A DNA stretch of 64,000 nucleotides, taken from Pigmentiphaga sp. (GTDB taxonomy: Bacteria; Pseudomonadota; Gammaproteobacteria; Burkholderiales; Burkholderiaceae_B). The position numbers and the translations under genes were made by a program. The notes under the pieces were generated by a model that did no database searches, was not told where the DNA came from, and was given only the letters and a program-made list of their open reading frames with translations. The stretch's first letter is position 1. Each line of letters begins with the position of its first letter. This document shows, one piece after another, positions 15,925-23,792 of the stretch. The DNA is taken from contig JALOAI010000024.1 of the NCBI GenBank assembly GCA_023228945.1, positions 25,232 to 89,231 on the forward strand, given 5' to 3'.

Positions 15925-17708
15925 GCAACGAGCAACAACTAGAAATCGACTCGCCTGCACCCGAGCAGCCTACCCTCGTTAGCCGACCGTACCAGGTCGA
16001 GGCCAAGGACTGCATCTACAAGTCACTCGCCCGCTTCCGATCGTCGCTTTGCGTGATGCCCACCGGCACCGGCAAGACGGTCGTGTTCTCGACGGTGGTC
16101 GCCGACGGGGTTCGACGTGGACGACGAGTGCTGATCATCGCCCACCGCGAGGAGCTGATTCAGCAGGGCGCCCAGAAAATCGCCGCGATCGCAGGCTGCG
16201 AGGTGGGCATCGAGATGGCCGCTCAGCGAGACGGGAGCCGCGGCAACGCACCGGTGCTGATGGCCAGCGTGCAGACGCTCGTGCACCGGCTCGAGTCCTT
16301 CGATCCGGATTTTTTCCACCTGATCATCATCGACGAGGCCCACCACGCCACCGCTCCGACATACCGCAAGATCGTCGAGCACTTCTCCTCGGCGAAGCTG
16401 CTCGGGTTCACGGCGACGCCGAATCGCGGAGACAACGTCGCCCTGCGGGCCGTGTTTGAGGACGTCGCGTATGACCTGCCGATCCTCGACGCGATCGAGG
16501 GCGGCTGGCTGGTGCCGATCGAGCAGGAGATCATCGAGACGTCGATCGACCTGAGCGAGGTAAGGCGCTCACGAGGGGACTTCACCAAAAAAGACGTCGA
16601 GCGCGTGATGAGCAGCATCGACGCGCTCGACGAGATCGCCGTGCCGACGGTCGAGCGGACGGGCGAGCGGCAGGCGATCGTGTTCGCCGTCACGGTCGAC
16701 CACGCGCACCTGCTCGCGGAGGCGATTCGCAAGGCCATCCACGCGCGCGGCGGGGTCCCTCGCGTCGCCGTCGTCACCGGCACCACGCCCAACGACGAGC
16801 GCAGGTCCATCTTCGATGGCTTCCGCCAAGGGCCTCACGTCGTGCAGTACCTGGTCAACGTCGAGGTCGCCACCGAGGGCACCGACCTGCCGAGCGCGAG
16901 CGTGATCGTGATGGCTCGCCCCACACTCTCGCGTGCTCTCTACACGCAGATGCTCGGCCGCGGCACCAGGCCGCTGCCCGGCGTCGTCGACAGCGTTGAC
17001 GCTGCGTCATTGGTGGCGCGCATCAAGGCCGGCGAATTCAACCTCGACGATCAGCGCGTCGCCGCTGCTGTCGCGCGCGAGTCGTCGGCGCTCAAGCGAG
17101 GAGCCGACTCGGCTGCGAGGCGGCTGTCGATCGCTCTATCGGCGAAGCCCCACATGCTGCTGATCGACTTCGCGGCCAACTCGGGCCGGCACCAGCTCGC
17201 GTCAGCTCTCGACGCGCTCGAGGGCGACGCGCTCGATGAGGGCCTCTCTCGGGAGGTCCGCGAGATCGTCAGGAACGGCGAGCGGGATTTGATCGAGGCA
17301 ATCCGGCTGGCCCGACTCCGGCGCGCGGAGAAGACTCGCAAGCTCCGAGCTCGCGGCGGCGACCCGTTCGCCCTGTGGGGCCTGCCTGACCCCGAGCCCG
17401 ATCGCTGGGGGCGACCGATGACGCCCGGCCAGGCCGACGTGATCGCGCGCGCCGGCATGCCGACCACCGGCCTCGACATGCGCCAGGCGAGCGCGCTCAT
17501 CAGCGCAATGACCGACCGCGGCCGACGACGATTGGCCACCTACAAACAGTGCCGGGCATTGCACAAATACGGGTGCCCGCTCGATCTCCTCGAGGGCATG
17601 ACGCTCAAGCGCGCCACGGAGCTGATGGACATCCTCGTTCAGTCGCACTATCGGCCGCGCCAATATTGGTGGGCTGCGCCGCCCAGCGGAATCAAAGCGG
17701 GCGCGTGA
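15921..17708 (+). CDS. SF2 DEAH-box helicase
   Basis: A 595-residue protein with an R-P-Y-Q Q-motif-like start, Walker A M-P-T-G-T-G-K-T (46-53), DEAH at 138-141, F-T-A-T-P at 163-167 (motif III), and a C-terminal helicase domain with V-A-T-E-G-T-D-L and Q-M-L-G-R-G-T-R (motif VI). This is the type III restriction/UvrB-like helicase type common in phage early regions. The last 150 residues are an extra basic domain ending W-W-A-A-P. It likely unwinds DNA during replication or recombination. Confidence 0.9.
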   Translation: MSNEQQLEIDSPAPEQPTLVSRPYQVEAKDCIYKSLARFRSSLCVMPTGTGKTVVFSTVVADGVRRGRRVLIIAHREELIQQGAQKIAAIAGCEVGIEMAAQRDGSRGNAPVLMASVQTLVHRLESFDPDFFHLIIIDEAHHATAPTYRKIVEHFSSAKLLGFTATPNRGDNVALRAVFEDVAYDLPILDAIEGGWLVPIEQEIIETSIDLSEVRRSRGDFTKKDVERVMSSIDALDEIAVPTVERTGERQAIVFAVTVDHAHLLAEAIRKAIHARGGVPRVAVVTGTTPNDERRSIFDGFRQGPHVVQYLVNVEVATEGTDLPSASVIVMARPTLSRALYTQMLGRGTRPLPGVVDSVDAASLVARIKAGEFNLDDQRVAAAVARESSALKRGADSAARRLSIALSAKPHMLLIDFAANSGRHQLASALDALEGDALDEGLSREVREIVRNGERDLIEAIRLARLRRAEKTRKLRARGGDPFALWGLPDPEPDRWGRPMTPGQADVIARAGMPTTGLDMRQASALISAMTDRGRRRLATYKQCRALHKYGCPLDLLEGMTLKRATELMDILVQSHYRPRQYWWAAPPSGIKAGA

Positions 17709-17935
17709 TGTTCGGGTTCCTCATGACCGTGGCCGAACGAATCGCCGTGCTCGAATCCAGGCGCATCCAGCCTGCTCTCGAATCGCCAATCGCAGACCTG
17801 CCCGTGGATGTTGAGGGGCGCCGCTACTGCGTCGCCTGTGGCGAGCGCCTCGTCGCGCCGGTCTACAGGCACACGTCTACGTTCATGCACCGGCGCTGCG
17901 CTGAGCTCCGCGGCTGGGGGTCGACGTCCCACTGA
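17708..17935 (+). CDS. Small zinc-finger-like protein
   Basis: 75 residues; the ATG overlaps the helicase stop (TGATG). It contains Y-C-V-A-C-G-E-R and, 20 residues on, F-M-H-R-R-C-A-E-L-R, giving C-x2-C...H-x3-C, a plausible zinc site of DksA/TraR-like or treble-clef type, but it is too short for a firm name. Probably a small regulator encoded with the helicase. Confidence 0.55.
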   Translation: MFGFLMTVAERIAVLESRRIQPALESPIADLPVDVEGRRYCVACGERLVAPVYRHTSTFMHRRCAELRGWGSTSH

Positions 17936-17979
17936 TTGCGCCGCTCGATCTGGGCCTGCAATATTCTGGTTGCACGCTG

Positions 17980-18636
17980 ATGGCTCGTTCAAAGACACCC
18001 CCTAAACCCGGCGATCGCGTCGTCAAGCGCGGCGGCTCCAAGTCCGCCATCGTCATCACTGCTGACTCGACCACCGCGACCGTCCGCTGGTCCGGGGACG
18101 CCAAGCCCAGCGAGGAGCGGACGCGTTCGCTTGTCGTGGACAACCGCTCGTCGGTCATCACCGGCGAGTTTGCGACGGTCACCAACCTGTTCGAGATCGT
18201 CGACGAGAAGATCGTGGCGACGGGCAGCTCGTGGGATGACCTGGCCAATCGCGTCGGTGTTAGCAGGCAGTACCTCACCCGAGTGCTGCGCGAACGCAGG
18301 ATGCCGCTCGCCCTGGTGCTCTCGGTTTGCCGGGCGGTGGGGCTCGAACCCGAGGGCCTATTCGAGCCCACCGATTTCGTCCGTTCGCTGGTCGCTGCCC
18401 GTTCGCGATCGTCGGGCGGATCGGGCGGTGGCTCGACCGGCGGTGGTTCGTCTCACGACGAGCTCGCGGCCGATCTGCGTGAGACCGAGGAAAAACTCGA
18501 CGACGTCCGGGCTGAGCTGCGCAAGCGCGACCAGCAGATCGCCAACCTCAACCGCCAGCTCCACGATGCGCTCGGCCAGCTCGAGGTTGAGCGCCGTCCA
18601 TCACACTCTCCCCAGTCACAGCACTTCACGTTCTAG
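17980..18636 (+). CDS. HTH regulator with SH3-like N-terminus and coiled-coil tail
   Basis: 218 residues. Residues 5-45 are a small beta barrel (P-G-D-R-V-V-K-R-G-G...A-T-V-R-W-S). Residues 70-125 contain a Cro/C1-type helix-turn-helix (W-D-D-L-A-N-R-V-G-V-S-R-Q-Y-L-T-R-V-L-R-E). A Gly/Ser linker and a heptad coiled coil follow (E-E-K-L-D-D-V-R-A-E-L). TATTCT lies 12 nt before the ATG. It is a candidate binder of the GCAACT dyads, the nearest being about 800 bp downstream; that link is an inference. Confidence 0.7.
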   Translation: MARSKTPPKPGDRVVKRGGSKSAIVITADSTTATVRWSGDAKPSEERTRSLVVDNRSSVITGEFATVTNLFEIVDEKIVATGSSWDDLANRVGVSRQYLTRVLRERRMPLALVLSVCRAVGLEPEGLFEPTDFVRSLVAARSRSSGGSGGGSTGGGSSHDELAADLRETEEKLDDVRAELRKRDQQIANLNRQLHDALGQLEVERRPSHSPQSQHFTF

Positions 18637-18660
18637 TAATCAGTCAGAAGGAGTCTTCAC

Positions 18661-19401
18661 GTGTCGTTATCCGCAGTCGCCATGCAACGTCGCCTCACGG
18701 CGATCCAAGTTCTCCACGCCAAGGTTTCCTCGCTCAGGAAGGAACGGGGAAACGCCTCGAACGCGTGGGGGAAAAAAGAGAAGGACGCACTCGCCAAGCG
18801 CGACGCGCTGATCGAGGAGGCCGTACCCGGAGCGAAGCTCTGCCGCGAGCGCCTTCTCAAACTGCAGGAGGCCCACGCTCGTCTCAGGACGATCCGCTCC
18901 GACAAGTCCTCGGACCTCACCAGGCGAGCGACGAAGATCGCCGAGTTTGAGGGCTTCCTCAACGAGGTGATCGCAGCGTCGTTGAACGACGAGCAGCTGC
19001 CTCTCGACCTCGGCGAGAAGGCCTCGATTGCCGAAGGGCTCGCCCTCACACCGGGCGCGATCAAGGCGATCGGTGCGGCGGCCAACGAGGCGCTCGCTGA
19101 TGCGGCCTTGCAAGACCCCGAGGCCGAACCCGACGCCGAGGTGCAGGACCTCGCCGGTGCGATCGCAGCGATGGGCCTCGAGGGATTCTCGCTCAGCTCG
19201 ACACCCGAAGCGGAGGCTGGCGAGGATGCTGGCGAGGATGCTGGCGAGGATGCTGGCGAGGATGCTGGCGAGGAGCCCGACGACGCCAGCGAGGAGGAAT
19301 CCGAGGAGGCCAGCGAGGAGGAACAACCCGACGAGTCCAAGGCCCCACGTAGGCGCTCGCGCAAGCCGAAGGCTCAGGCCATCGAAGACTTCGCCTTCTA
19401 A
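18661..19401 (+). CDS. Acidic hypothetical protein with A-G-E-D repeats
   Basis: 246 residues from GTG with AGGAG upstream. The N-terminal half is a basic helical domain (R-R-L-T-A-I-Q-V-L-H-A-K-V-S-S-L-R-K-E-R). The C-terminal half is highly acidic, with five A-G-E-D/E units followed by E-E-S-E-E-A-S-E-E-E and a basic tail. Such charge-split proteins can bind nucleic acid or mimic DNA. It follows the HTH gene with 24 nt between. No family recognised. Confidence 0.6.
   Translation: MSLSAVAMQRRLTAIQVLHAKVSSLRKERGNASNAWGKKEKDALAKRDALIEEAVPGAKLCRERLLKLQEAHARLRTIRSDKSSDLTRRATKIAEFEGFLNEVIAASLNDEQLPLDLGEKASIAEGLALTPGAIKAIGAAANEALADAALQDPEAEPDAEVQDLAGAIAAMGLEGFSLSSTPEAEAGEDAGEDAGEDAGEDAGEEPDDASEEESEEASEEEQPDESKAPRRRSRKPKAQAIEDFAF
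19216..19275 (+). repeat. Five tandem 12-bp units
   Basis: GCTGGCGAGGAT four times plus GCTGGCGAGGAG once, in frame, encoding A-G-E-D/E. Exact tandem copies suggest recent expansion. Confidence 0.9.
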
Positions 19402-19406
19402 TCTCC

Positions 19407-19422
19407 GCAACTAATCAGTTGC
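19407..19422. promoter_or_regulatory. Perfect dyad GCAACT-aatc-AGTTGC
   Basis: A 6-bp arm, 4-nt loop inverted repeat just after the acidic protein gene and about 75 bp before the next start. It has the same arms as the site at 60285, so it is a candidate repressor operator. Confidence 0.5.
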
Positions 19423-19496
19423 ACCGGTCGCCGACGCCAGCTACGTTTTCCCGCGTGGCTGGGTCGGCGACTCCATTTGCAGACGAGGTAACCGCG

Positions 19497-19769
19497 ATGC
19501 TCGTGGACATCGGCAGCGTGATCGATGCGCACCTGATGACCTACAAGGTGTCCGGCAAGCACGTCATGTTTCTCTCCCGATGGTGGCGGGTCACTGAGGT
19601 CTTCGAGCGCGACGGCAAGCGGATGTACAAGCTCGTCGCGCGGCCGGCAGTGGACCGCAACGGCAACCCGCGGCCGCTGATCTGCAAAGCCTGCTCGAGC
19701 CTCAAGCTGCGCCAGGGCGAGACCGGGCAGTGGCGGTGCGAGTGCGGCTCGATCGGGGTCGCGCCGTGA
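19497..19769 (+). CDS. Zinc-ribbon-like small protein
   Basis: About 90 residues from M-L-V-D-I-G-S-V-I-D-A-H. The N-terminal part resembles a small OB- or SH3-like barrel (W-W-R-V-T-E-V-F-E-R-D-G). The C-terminus has C-K-A-C...C-E-C, three or four zinc ligands. It is coupled to the following broken gene. Probably nucleic-acid binding; no named family. Confidence 0.55.
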   Translation: MLVDIGSVIDAHLMTYKVSGKHVMFLSRWWRVTEVFERDGKRMYKLVARPAVDRNGNPRPLICKACSSLKLRQGETGQWRCECGSIGVAP

Positions 19770-20021
19770 CGCTCGACCTGTTCGAGTCGCCGAGCTCAGC
19801 CGTGGTCTCGGACTGCGGTCGCTACCCTGCTAGGCGCGAGCCGGGTCTGCGGCTGGGGCAACGTGCGTCCGGAGTGGCGGCCCCGGCACGTGATGGCGAT
19901 GATCCGCGACGCCTGCCTCGAGCCGATGGCGCTGGCGCTGACCGGCCAGGGCGAGCCCAGCCATCCGCTGTACCTGCGGGGTGACCTGCAGCCGCAGCCG
20001 GTCATCGACGTCGCGCTCTGA
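19766..20021 (+). pseudogene. DUF1643-like gene, internally deleted and frameshifted
   Basis: From a GTG coupled to the previous stop, one frame gives S-D-C-G-R-Y, like the A-V-I-S-x-C-G-R-Y-R-Y start of DUF1643 proteins. After a one-base shift at a CCC run, another frame gives C-G-W-G-N and ends H-P-L-Y-L-R-G-D-L-Q-P, like the DUF1643 C-terminus (G-x-P-R-H-P-L-Y-L). The normal central block around L-N-P-S-T-A-D is absent. This looks like a remnant; alternatively the 52-residue frame from 19863 is translated alone. Confidence 0.55.
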
Positions 20022-20067
20022 TCGGCCGGGGAATACCCGTCGGATAACGCGGTTTGATCGATCGACC

Positions 20068-21282
20068 ATGAGCGTTGATACCCATTGCGCCTGCGGCTAC
20101 GTGTGGTCGGCCAGGCCCGACGGCTGCGATTGCCTAGCACCTACGGAGAGGCCCACGCCAACCCCAGAGCAGGGCTCGGCGGAGTGGCTTGCCCAACGCC
20201 GTGGAGGCATTGGCGGCTCGGAGATCAGCGCGCTGTACCGCAAGCCCGATGGGACGTGCGCTCACCCGTGGATGAGCCAGGTTCGGCTTTGGGGAATCAA
20301 AACCGGTCGCATCGAGGAGAAACAGCCGACGCCCCAAGAGGCGCCGCACCTCTACCTCGGCAAGATCCTCGAGCGACCCGTACGCGAGATGTACGAGGTC
20401 TTCTCGGGCCGCACGGTGGTCGATGGCGTGACGCTGCTGCGAGACTCCGAGTCGCCGGTGCTGATCGCCAGCACTGATGGTGAGCAGCGCTGTTCGTCAC
20501 GACCTGAACCGGGCATCTACGAGGGCAAGGTCACCACCGTTTTTCGTCGCAAGGAATGGTTCAAGCGCGTGCCCGAGCCAGTCACCGGCGAGGAGGTCGA
20601 GGTCGAGACCGTTCCCCCTCACTACCACTGGCAGTGCCAGCACTACATGGCCTGCACCGGCATGCAGTGGGCGACTGCGGTGGCGTTCATCCAGGCTGAT
20701 CGACAGCCGATCCAGTGGCGGGACCTCGAGCGGCACGACCGAGCTATCGACGACATGCGCGAGCGAGCAGCTCGCTGGTGGCGTGACTACGTCGTGGCCG
20801 ACGTGCAGCCGCCCGTCGACGACTCGCCCGCGACCGAAGCTGCGCTTCGAGAGATTCACCGCGAGGCCGAGGACACCATGATCCTCCTACCGGCTGCGTT
20901 CGCGGCTGTGCTCGATCGGCTCGAGGCAGTCGACGGATTCACTCGCATGCTCAAGCGCGAGAAGCAGCGTCTGCGCAACCTCGTGTTGTCAACGCTCGGG
21001 CCTGCAGTGCTCGCCATGATCGCCGACGACGGTCGCGGATGGAGTCTCCGCGGTGACTCGGGCCGCTCCCTCCGCTCCCTGACTGCCGCTGGCGTCGCGC
21101 GAGCTCGCAAGATCGTGAAGGGCCGATCCGTCGCCAAGATCCCGACGGAGGTCGAGCACCAGGTCGACGTCCTCTTCTCGCTCAGCGCCCAAGCGTTCGC
21201 TCCCGGACAAGCGCTCAGCGCCAAAGCAATTCACCTCGCTCAACTCGCGGCTCTCGCCGCCCAACAAGCAGCAACGGAGTAG
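20068..21282 (+). CDS. YqaJ/lambda Exo-like recombination exonuclease
   Basis: 404 residues. G-G-I-G-G-S-E-I-S-A-L-Y near residue 50, L-Y-L-G-K-I-L-E-R-P-V-R-E-M-Y near 95 and G-I-Y-E-G-K-V-T-T around 150 form the PD-(D/E)XK pattern of YqaJ-type 5'-3' exonucleases. The C-terminal 150 residues are helical. The N-terminus has a Cys cluster (H-C-A-C-G...C-D-C). It sits 3 nt before recT, the usual exonuclease/annealase pair for single-strand-annealing recombination. Confidence 0.85.
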   Translation: MSVDTHCACGYVWSARPDGCDCLAPTERPTPTPEQGSAEWLAQRRGGIGGSEISALYRKPDGTCAHPWMSQVRLWGIKTGRIEEKQPTPQEAPHLYLGKILERPVREMYEVFSGRTVVDGVTLLRDSESPVLIASTDGEQRCSSRPEPGIYEGKVTTVFRRKEWFKRVPEPVTGEEVEVETVPPHYHWQCQHYMACTGMQWATAVAFIQADRQPIQWRDLERHDRAIDDMRERAARWWRDYVVADVQPPVDDSPATEAALREIHREAEDTMILLPAAFAAVLDRLEAVDGFTRMLKREKQRLRNLVLSTLGPAVLAMIADDGRGWSLRGDSGRSLRSLTAAGVARARKIVKGRSVAKIPTEVEHQVDVLFSLSAQAFAPGQALSAKAIHLAQLAALAAQQAATE

Positions 21283-21285
21283 ACC

Positions 21286-22125
21286 ATGACTCAAGCAACC
21301 GAAACCGCCCTCGCGCCCGTGGCCCCCTCGTCCGTGGCCCCGGCCCCCCACAACATCAACATCACGGACACCCAGGGTATCAACGCCTTCTCGAGCGAGA
21401 AAGATTTCGCTACCGCGCAGCGAATAGCTAAGGCTCTCGCTTCGAGCACGATCGTGCCGAGCGACTATCGCAACAACATCCCCAACGTGCTGATCGCCTT
21501 GGAGCTGGCCGGACGGATCGGCGCTTCGGTGTTCGCGGTCATGCAGAACATGCACATCATCAACGGGCGCCCGAGTTGGAGCGCCTCGTTCCTGATCGCC
21601 ACCGTCAACACCAGCGCTCGGTTCACGCCGCTGCGGTTCCGATGGGAGCGAGACAAGCAAGGCAGGGTGACTGGTTGCCGTGCCGTCGCTCGTGACCGCG
21701 AGAACAACGAGGAATGCGAGGGCGCCCTGATCACCATGCAGATGGCCCACGCCGAGGGCTGGTACGAGAAGAAGGGCAGCAAGTGGCAGACCATGCCCGA
21801 GCAGATGCTCATGTATCGGGCGGCGGGATTCTGGGCCCGCGTCTACGCGCCCGAGCTCAGCCTGGGCATGCACACGCGCGAGGAGATCGAGGACATCACT
21901 CCGCCTCCTGCGGCGGCCGAGCCTGTTGTCGTCCAAGTGCCGAACCGGCCGCAGCCAGACGATCTCATGGGGATGATCGAGGCCAGCGGACCGCTACACA
22001 GCAGCGTTCCGAAACAGCGGTCGCCCAACCGCAGCCAGAAGCAACAGAAGCTGCCCAGCGCTCACCCGGACGCCGAGCCGCCCTACGAGGAGGATCTCCC
22101 GTACGACGAGGAGCCACCGCAATGA
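21286..22125 (+). CDS. recT: RecT-family single-strand annealing protein
   Basis: 279 residues. The core contains M-Q-N-M-H-I-I-N-G-R-P-S-W-S-A-S-F-L-I-A and K-W-Q-T-M-P-E-Q-M-L-M-Y-R-A-A-G-F-W-A-R, signatures of the RecT/RedB-type annealase used with a 5'-3' exonuclease. The C-terminus is Pro- and acid-rich (E-E-D-L-P-Y-D-E-E-P), a likely partner-binding tail. It works with the preceding exonuclease to anneal complementary strands at phage DNA ends. Confidence 0.9.
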   Translation: MTQATETALAPVAPSSVAPAPHNINITDTQGINAFSSEKDFATAQRIAKALASSTIVPSDYRNNIPNVLIALELAGRIGASVFAVMQNMHIINGRPSWSASFLIATVNTSARFTPLRFRWERDKQGRVTGCRAVARDRENNEECEGALITMQMAHAEGWYEKKGSKWQTMPEQMLMYRAAGFWARVYAPELSLGMHTREEIEDITPPPAAAEPVVVQVPNRPQPDDLMGMIEASGPLHSSVPKQRSPNRSQKQQKLPSAHPDAEPPYEEDLPYDEEPPQ

Positions 22126-22199
22126 GTGGCTCTCAAGCTGAGCAACTCGGCAACGCGATCGTCTATTGCAAAACTGTGGTGGCGGAGGGCGAGCGGTGA
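22122..22199 (+). CDS. 25-residue micro-ORF between recT and resolvase
   Basis: M-S-G-S-Q-A-E-Q-L-G-N-A-I-V-Y-C-K, overlapping the recT stop (ATGA) and the resolvase start (GTGA). The two overlaps suggest it at least serves translational coupling. It may be a leader rather than a functional peptide. Confidence 0.45.
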   Translation: MSGSQAEQLGNAIVYCKTVVAEGER

Positions 22200-22738
22200 T
22201 CCTCGCCGGCGACCCGGGCAAGCGGTGCGGGCTCTCGCTATACAGCGGGGGCGTGCTCGCTACCAGCACGATCGACGGTGATGACATCGACCGGATCGTG
22301 CTGGTGATGGAGGCCTTCGCCGAACTCTCGAAGGGCGACGGCATCGTGGTGGTCGAGGATCAGTACGCGGCCGTGCACACCAACCGCACCGGTCGCGGGC
22401 AGATCAACGTCAAGTCGGTGATCAAGCTCGTCGAGCGACGCACCAACCTCGTTGCTGTCGCTCGTTCGTTCCGCCTGGTCACCAAGCTGGTCAAGCCATC
22501 GACGTGGCAAGGGCCGGCGTTCAAGTCGGTGCCGCGGTTCAACGACTACGGTGCCGAGCTCGACACCAAGACCCGCGCGGGCCTGTTCGTGCAGCAGCGG
22601 GTCATGACCGTGCACCGCGGGTCGGTGCCGGGCGCAGGCGGCAAGTCGAAGGCTGTCCCGTCGCAGCTGCTGCCGAAAGACGAGCAGGATGCGGCTGCGA
22701 TCGCGCTCTACTGGGCTACTTGGCGATCGGGAGACTGA
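22196..22738 (+). CDS. RuvC-like Holliday junction resolvase
   Basis: 180 residues from GTG. G-D-P-G-K-R-C-G-L-S-L-Y at the N-terminus carries the first catalytic Asp (D6), V-V-V-E-D-Q-Y the second acidic site, and K-D-E-Q-D-A-A-A-I-A the C-terminal Asp pair typical of RNase H-fold resolvases. It would cut recombination or replication junctions before packaging. It follows the exonuclease/annealase pair, completing a recombination module. Confidence 0.8.
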   Translation: MILAGDPGKRCGLSLYSGGVLATSTIDGDDIDRIVLVMEAFAELSKGDGIVVVEDQYAAVHTNRTGRGQINVKSVIKLVERRTNLVAVARSFRLVTKLVKPSTWQGPAFKSVPRFNDYGAELDTKTRAGLFVQQRVMTVHRGSVPGAGGKSKAVPSQLLPKDEQDAAAIALYWATWRSGD

Positions 22739-22740
22739 CC

Positions 22741-22971
22741 ATGAAGCAGCTGAACCTGGGCCCGCACGGTCGACTCCGCTTCGAGATCTCGGAGCTGCCT
22801 GCTCACCGCTATCGGCTGACGCTCGAGGCCGTCGTCGCGGGCAAGGTCATCAAGCAACTCGACCGCCGCGACTTCGACAACCTGCAACAGACTTGGCGAG
22901 CGGTGGCCGAGTTTGGTGCCGATCGTCAAGCCGAGTTCGCTCTGCGAGCCGCGGAGAGTCAACGGCGGTGA
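22741..22971 (+). CDS. Small hypothetical protein
   Basis: 76 residues, M-K-Q-L-N-L-G-P-H-G-R-L-R-F-E-I. Beta-hairpin followed by a helix (L-Q-Q-T-W-R-A-V-A-E-F). It starts 2 nt after the resolvase stop and is last before a double hairpin. No family recognised. Confidence 0.55.
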   Translation: MKQLNLGPHGRLRFEISELPAHRYRLTLEAVVAGKVIKQLDRRDFDNLQQTWRAVAEFGADRQAEFALRAAESQRR

Positions 22972-23016
22972 GCACTCCCGCTCGCGGGCCTGTTCGGCCC
23001 AGATCAGCAAGCTGTC

Positions 23017-23028
23017 GCAACCTGTTGC
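23017..23028. promoter_or_regulatory. GCAAC-ct-GTTGC dyad
   Basis: Compact inverted repeat in the gap after the recombination genes. A shorter-spaced member of the GCAAC/GTTGC family. Confidence 0.35.
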
Positions 23029-23067
23029 GGTCGCCTTGCTTCACGATCGCCGGTCGCCTCAAATGGA

Positions 23068-23119
23068 GAAGCCCCCGCGGCGCAACGCGGAGGCTTCGGG
23101 TTGGTGGCGAGACGCCACC
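23068..23119 (+). terminator. Two adjacent GC-rich hairpins
   Basis: First hairpin: GAAGCC-C-CCGCG / CGCGG-A-GGCTTC with a 6-nt loop. Second: GGTGGCG-aga-CGCCACC. Neither is followed by a clear T-run. Both lie just before an AAGGAG ribosome binding site, so they may end the recombination transcript or regulate the following gene. Confidence 0.5.
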
Positions 23120-23135
23120 GCGCAAGGAGTGTTGA

Positions 23136-23792
23136 GTGCCCCAAGACGATACTTGCCAGAGCATCGCGGACGCAAGCCTGACGATCGATTCAAAAGCGCT
23201 CGAGCCAGTCGACGACGCACACGCCCGCGAGAACCTCTGGGCCAACTGCGGCCCGACTGCGATCGCTGCAGCGCTCGGCATTCGGGTCGCCGACGTGCGA
23301 CCAGCCGTGCAACCGTGGCGAGGGTACATGGGCGTGCGCGAGTTCAGGTCTGCGATCCCGCGAGCGGGCGGACGGATCGTTCGATCGTGGTCCAAGCCGA
23401 TCGGTCTGACGGACCCGTTCGATCTCGACTACGAACTCGCTGACGCGACCATCGACACCGGCGGCCATCCGATCGTCGTGATGGTCCGGTTCTGCGGGCC
23501 GTGGGATGGGGTGCCTCGAGCAGCCGCGACCTACCGGCACGCGTTCGCCTATCGCAGGGTGTTCGTCCGTCCGCTCGAGCGGTTCGCTCAGCGAGCACAC
23601 GGCCCCGGATGGGTCTGCGACGTCAACAACTGGAGCTGCAGCGAGGCTGCGCCGTGGCTGCCGGCCTACAGCTGGCGAAACCTCGTGCTGGTCGGGATGC
23701 TGCCCGAGCGCGGCAACGGGACGGTTGCGATCGACTGGATGGCGCAGGTCGAGCGCGTGCGATCAACAGAGCGCCAGAGGAGCGACCGATGA
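23136..23792 (+). CDS. Papain-like (C39-type) cysteine protease-fold protein
   Basis: 218 residues from GTG with AAGGAG 7 nt upstream. N-C-G-P-T-A-I-A-A-A-L-G around residue 38 holds the nucleophile-type Cys, T-Y-R-H-A-F-A-Y around 131 a candidate His, and D-V-N-N-W near 157 a candidate Asn/Asp, together a C39/papain-like triad. Phages encode similar N-C-G-P proteins of unknown target near replication genes. The C-terminus overlaps the initiator gene start (ATGA). Protease activity is inferred from residues only. Confidence 0.6.
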   Translation: MPQDDTCQSIADASLTIDSKALEPVDDAHARENLWANCGPTAIAAALGIRVADVRPAVQPWRGYMGVREFRSAIPRAGGRIVRSWSKPIGLTDPFDLDYELADATIDTGGHPIVVMVRFCGPWDGVPRAAATYRHAFAYRRVFVRPLERFAQRAHGPGWVCDVNNWSCSEAAPWLPAYSWRNLVLVGMLPERGNGTVAIDWMAQVERVRSTERQRSDR

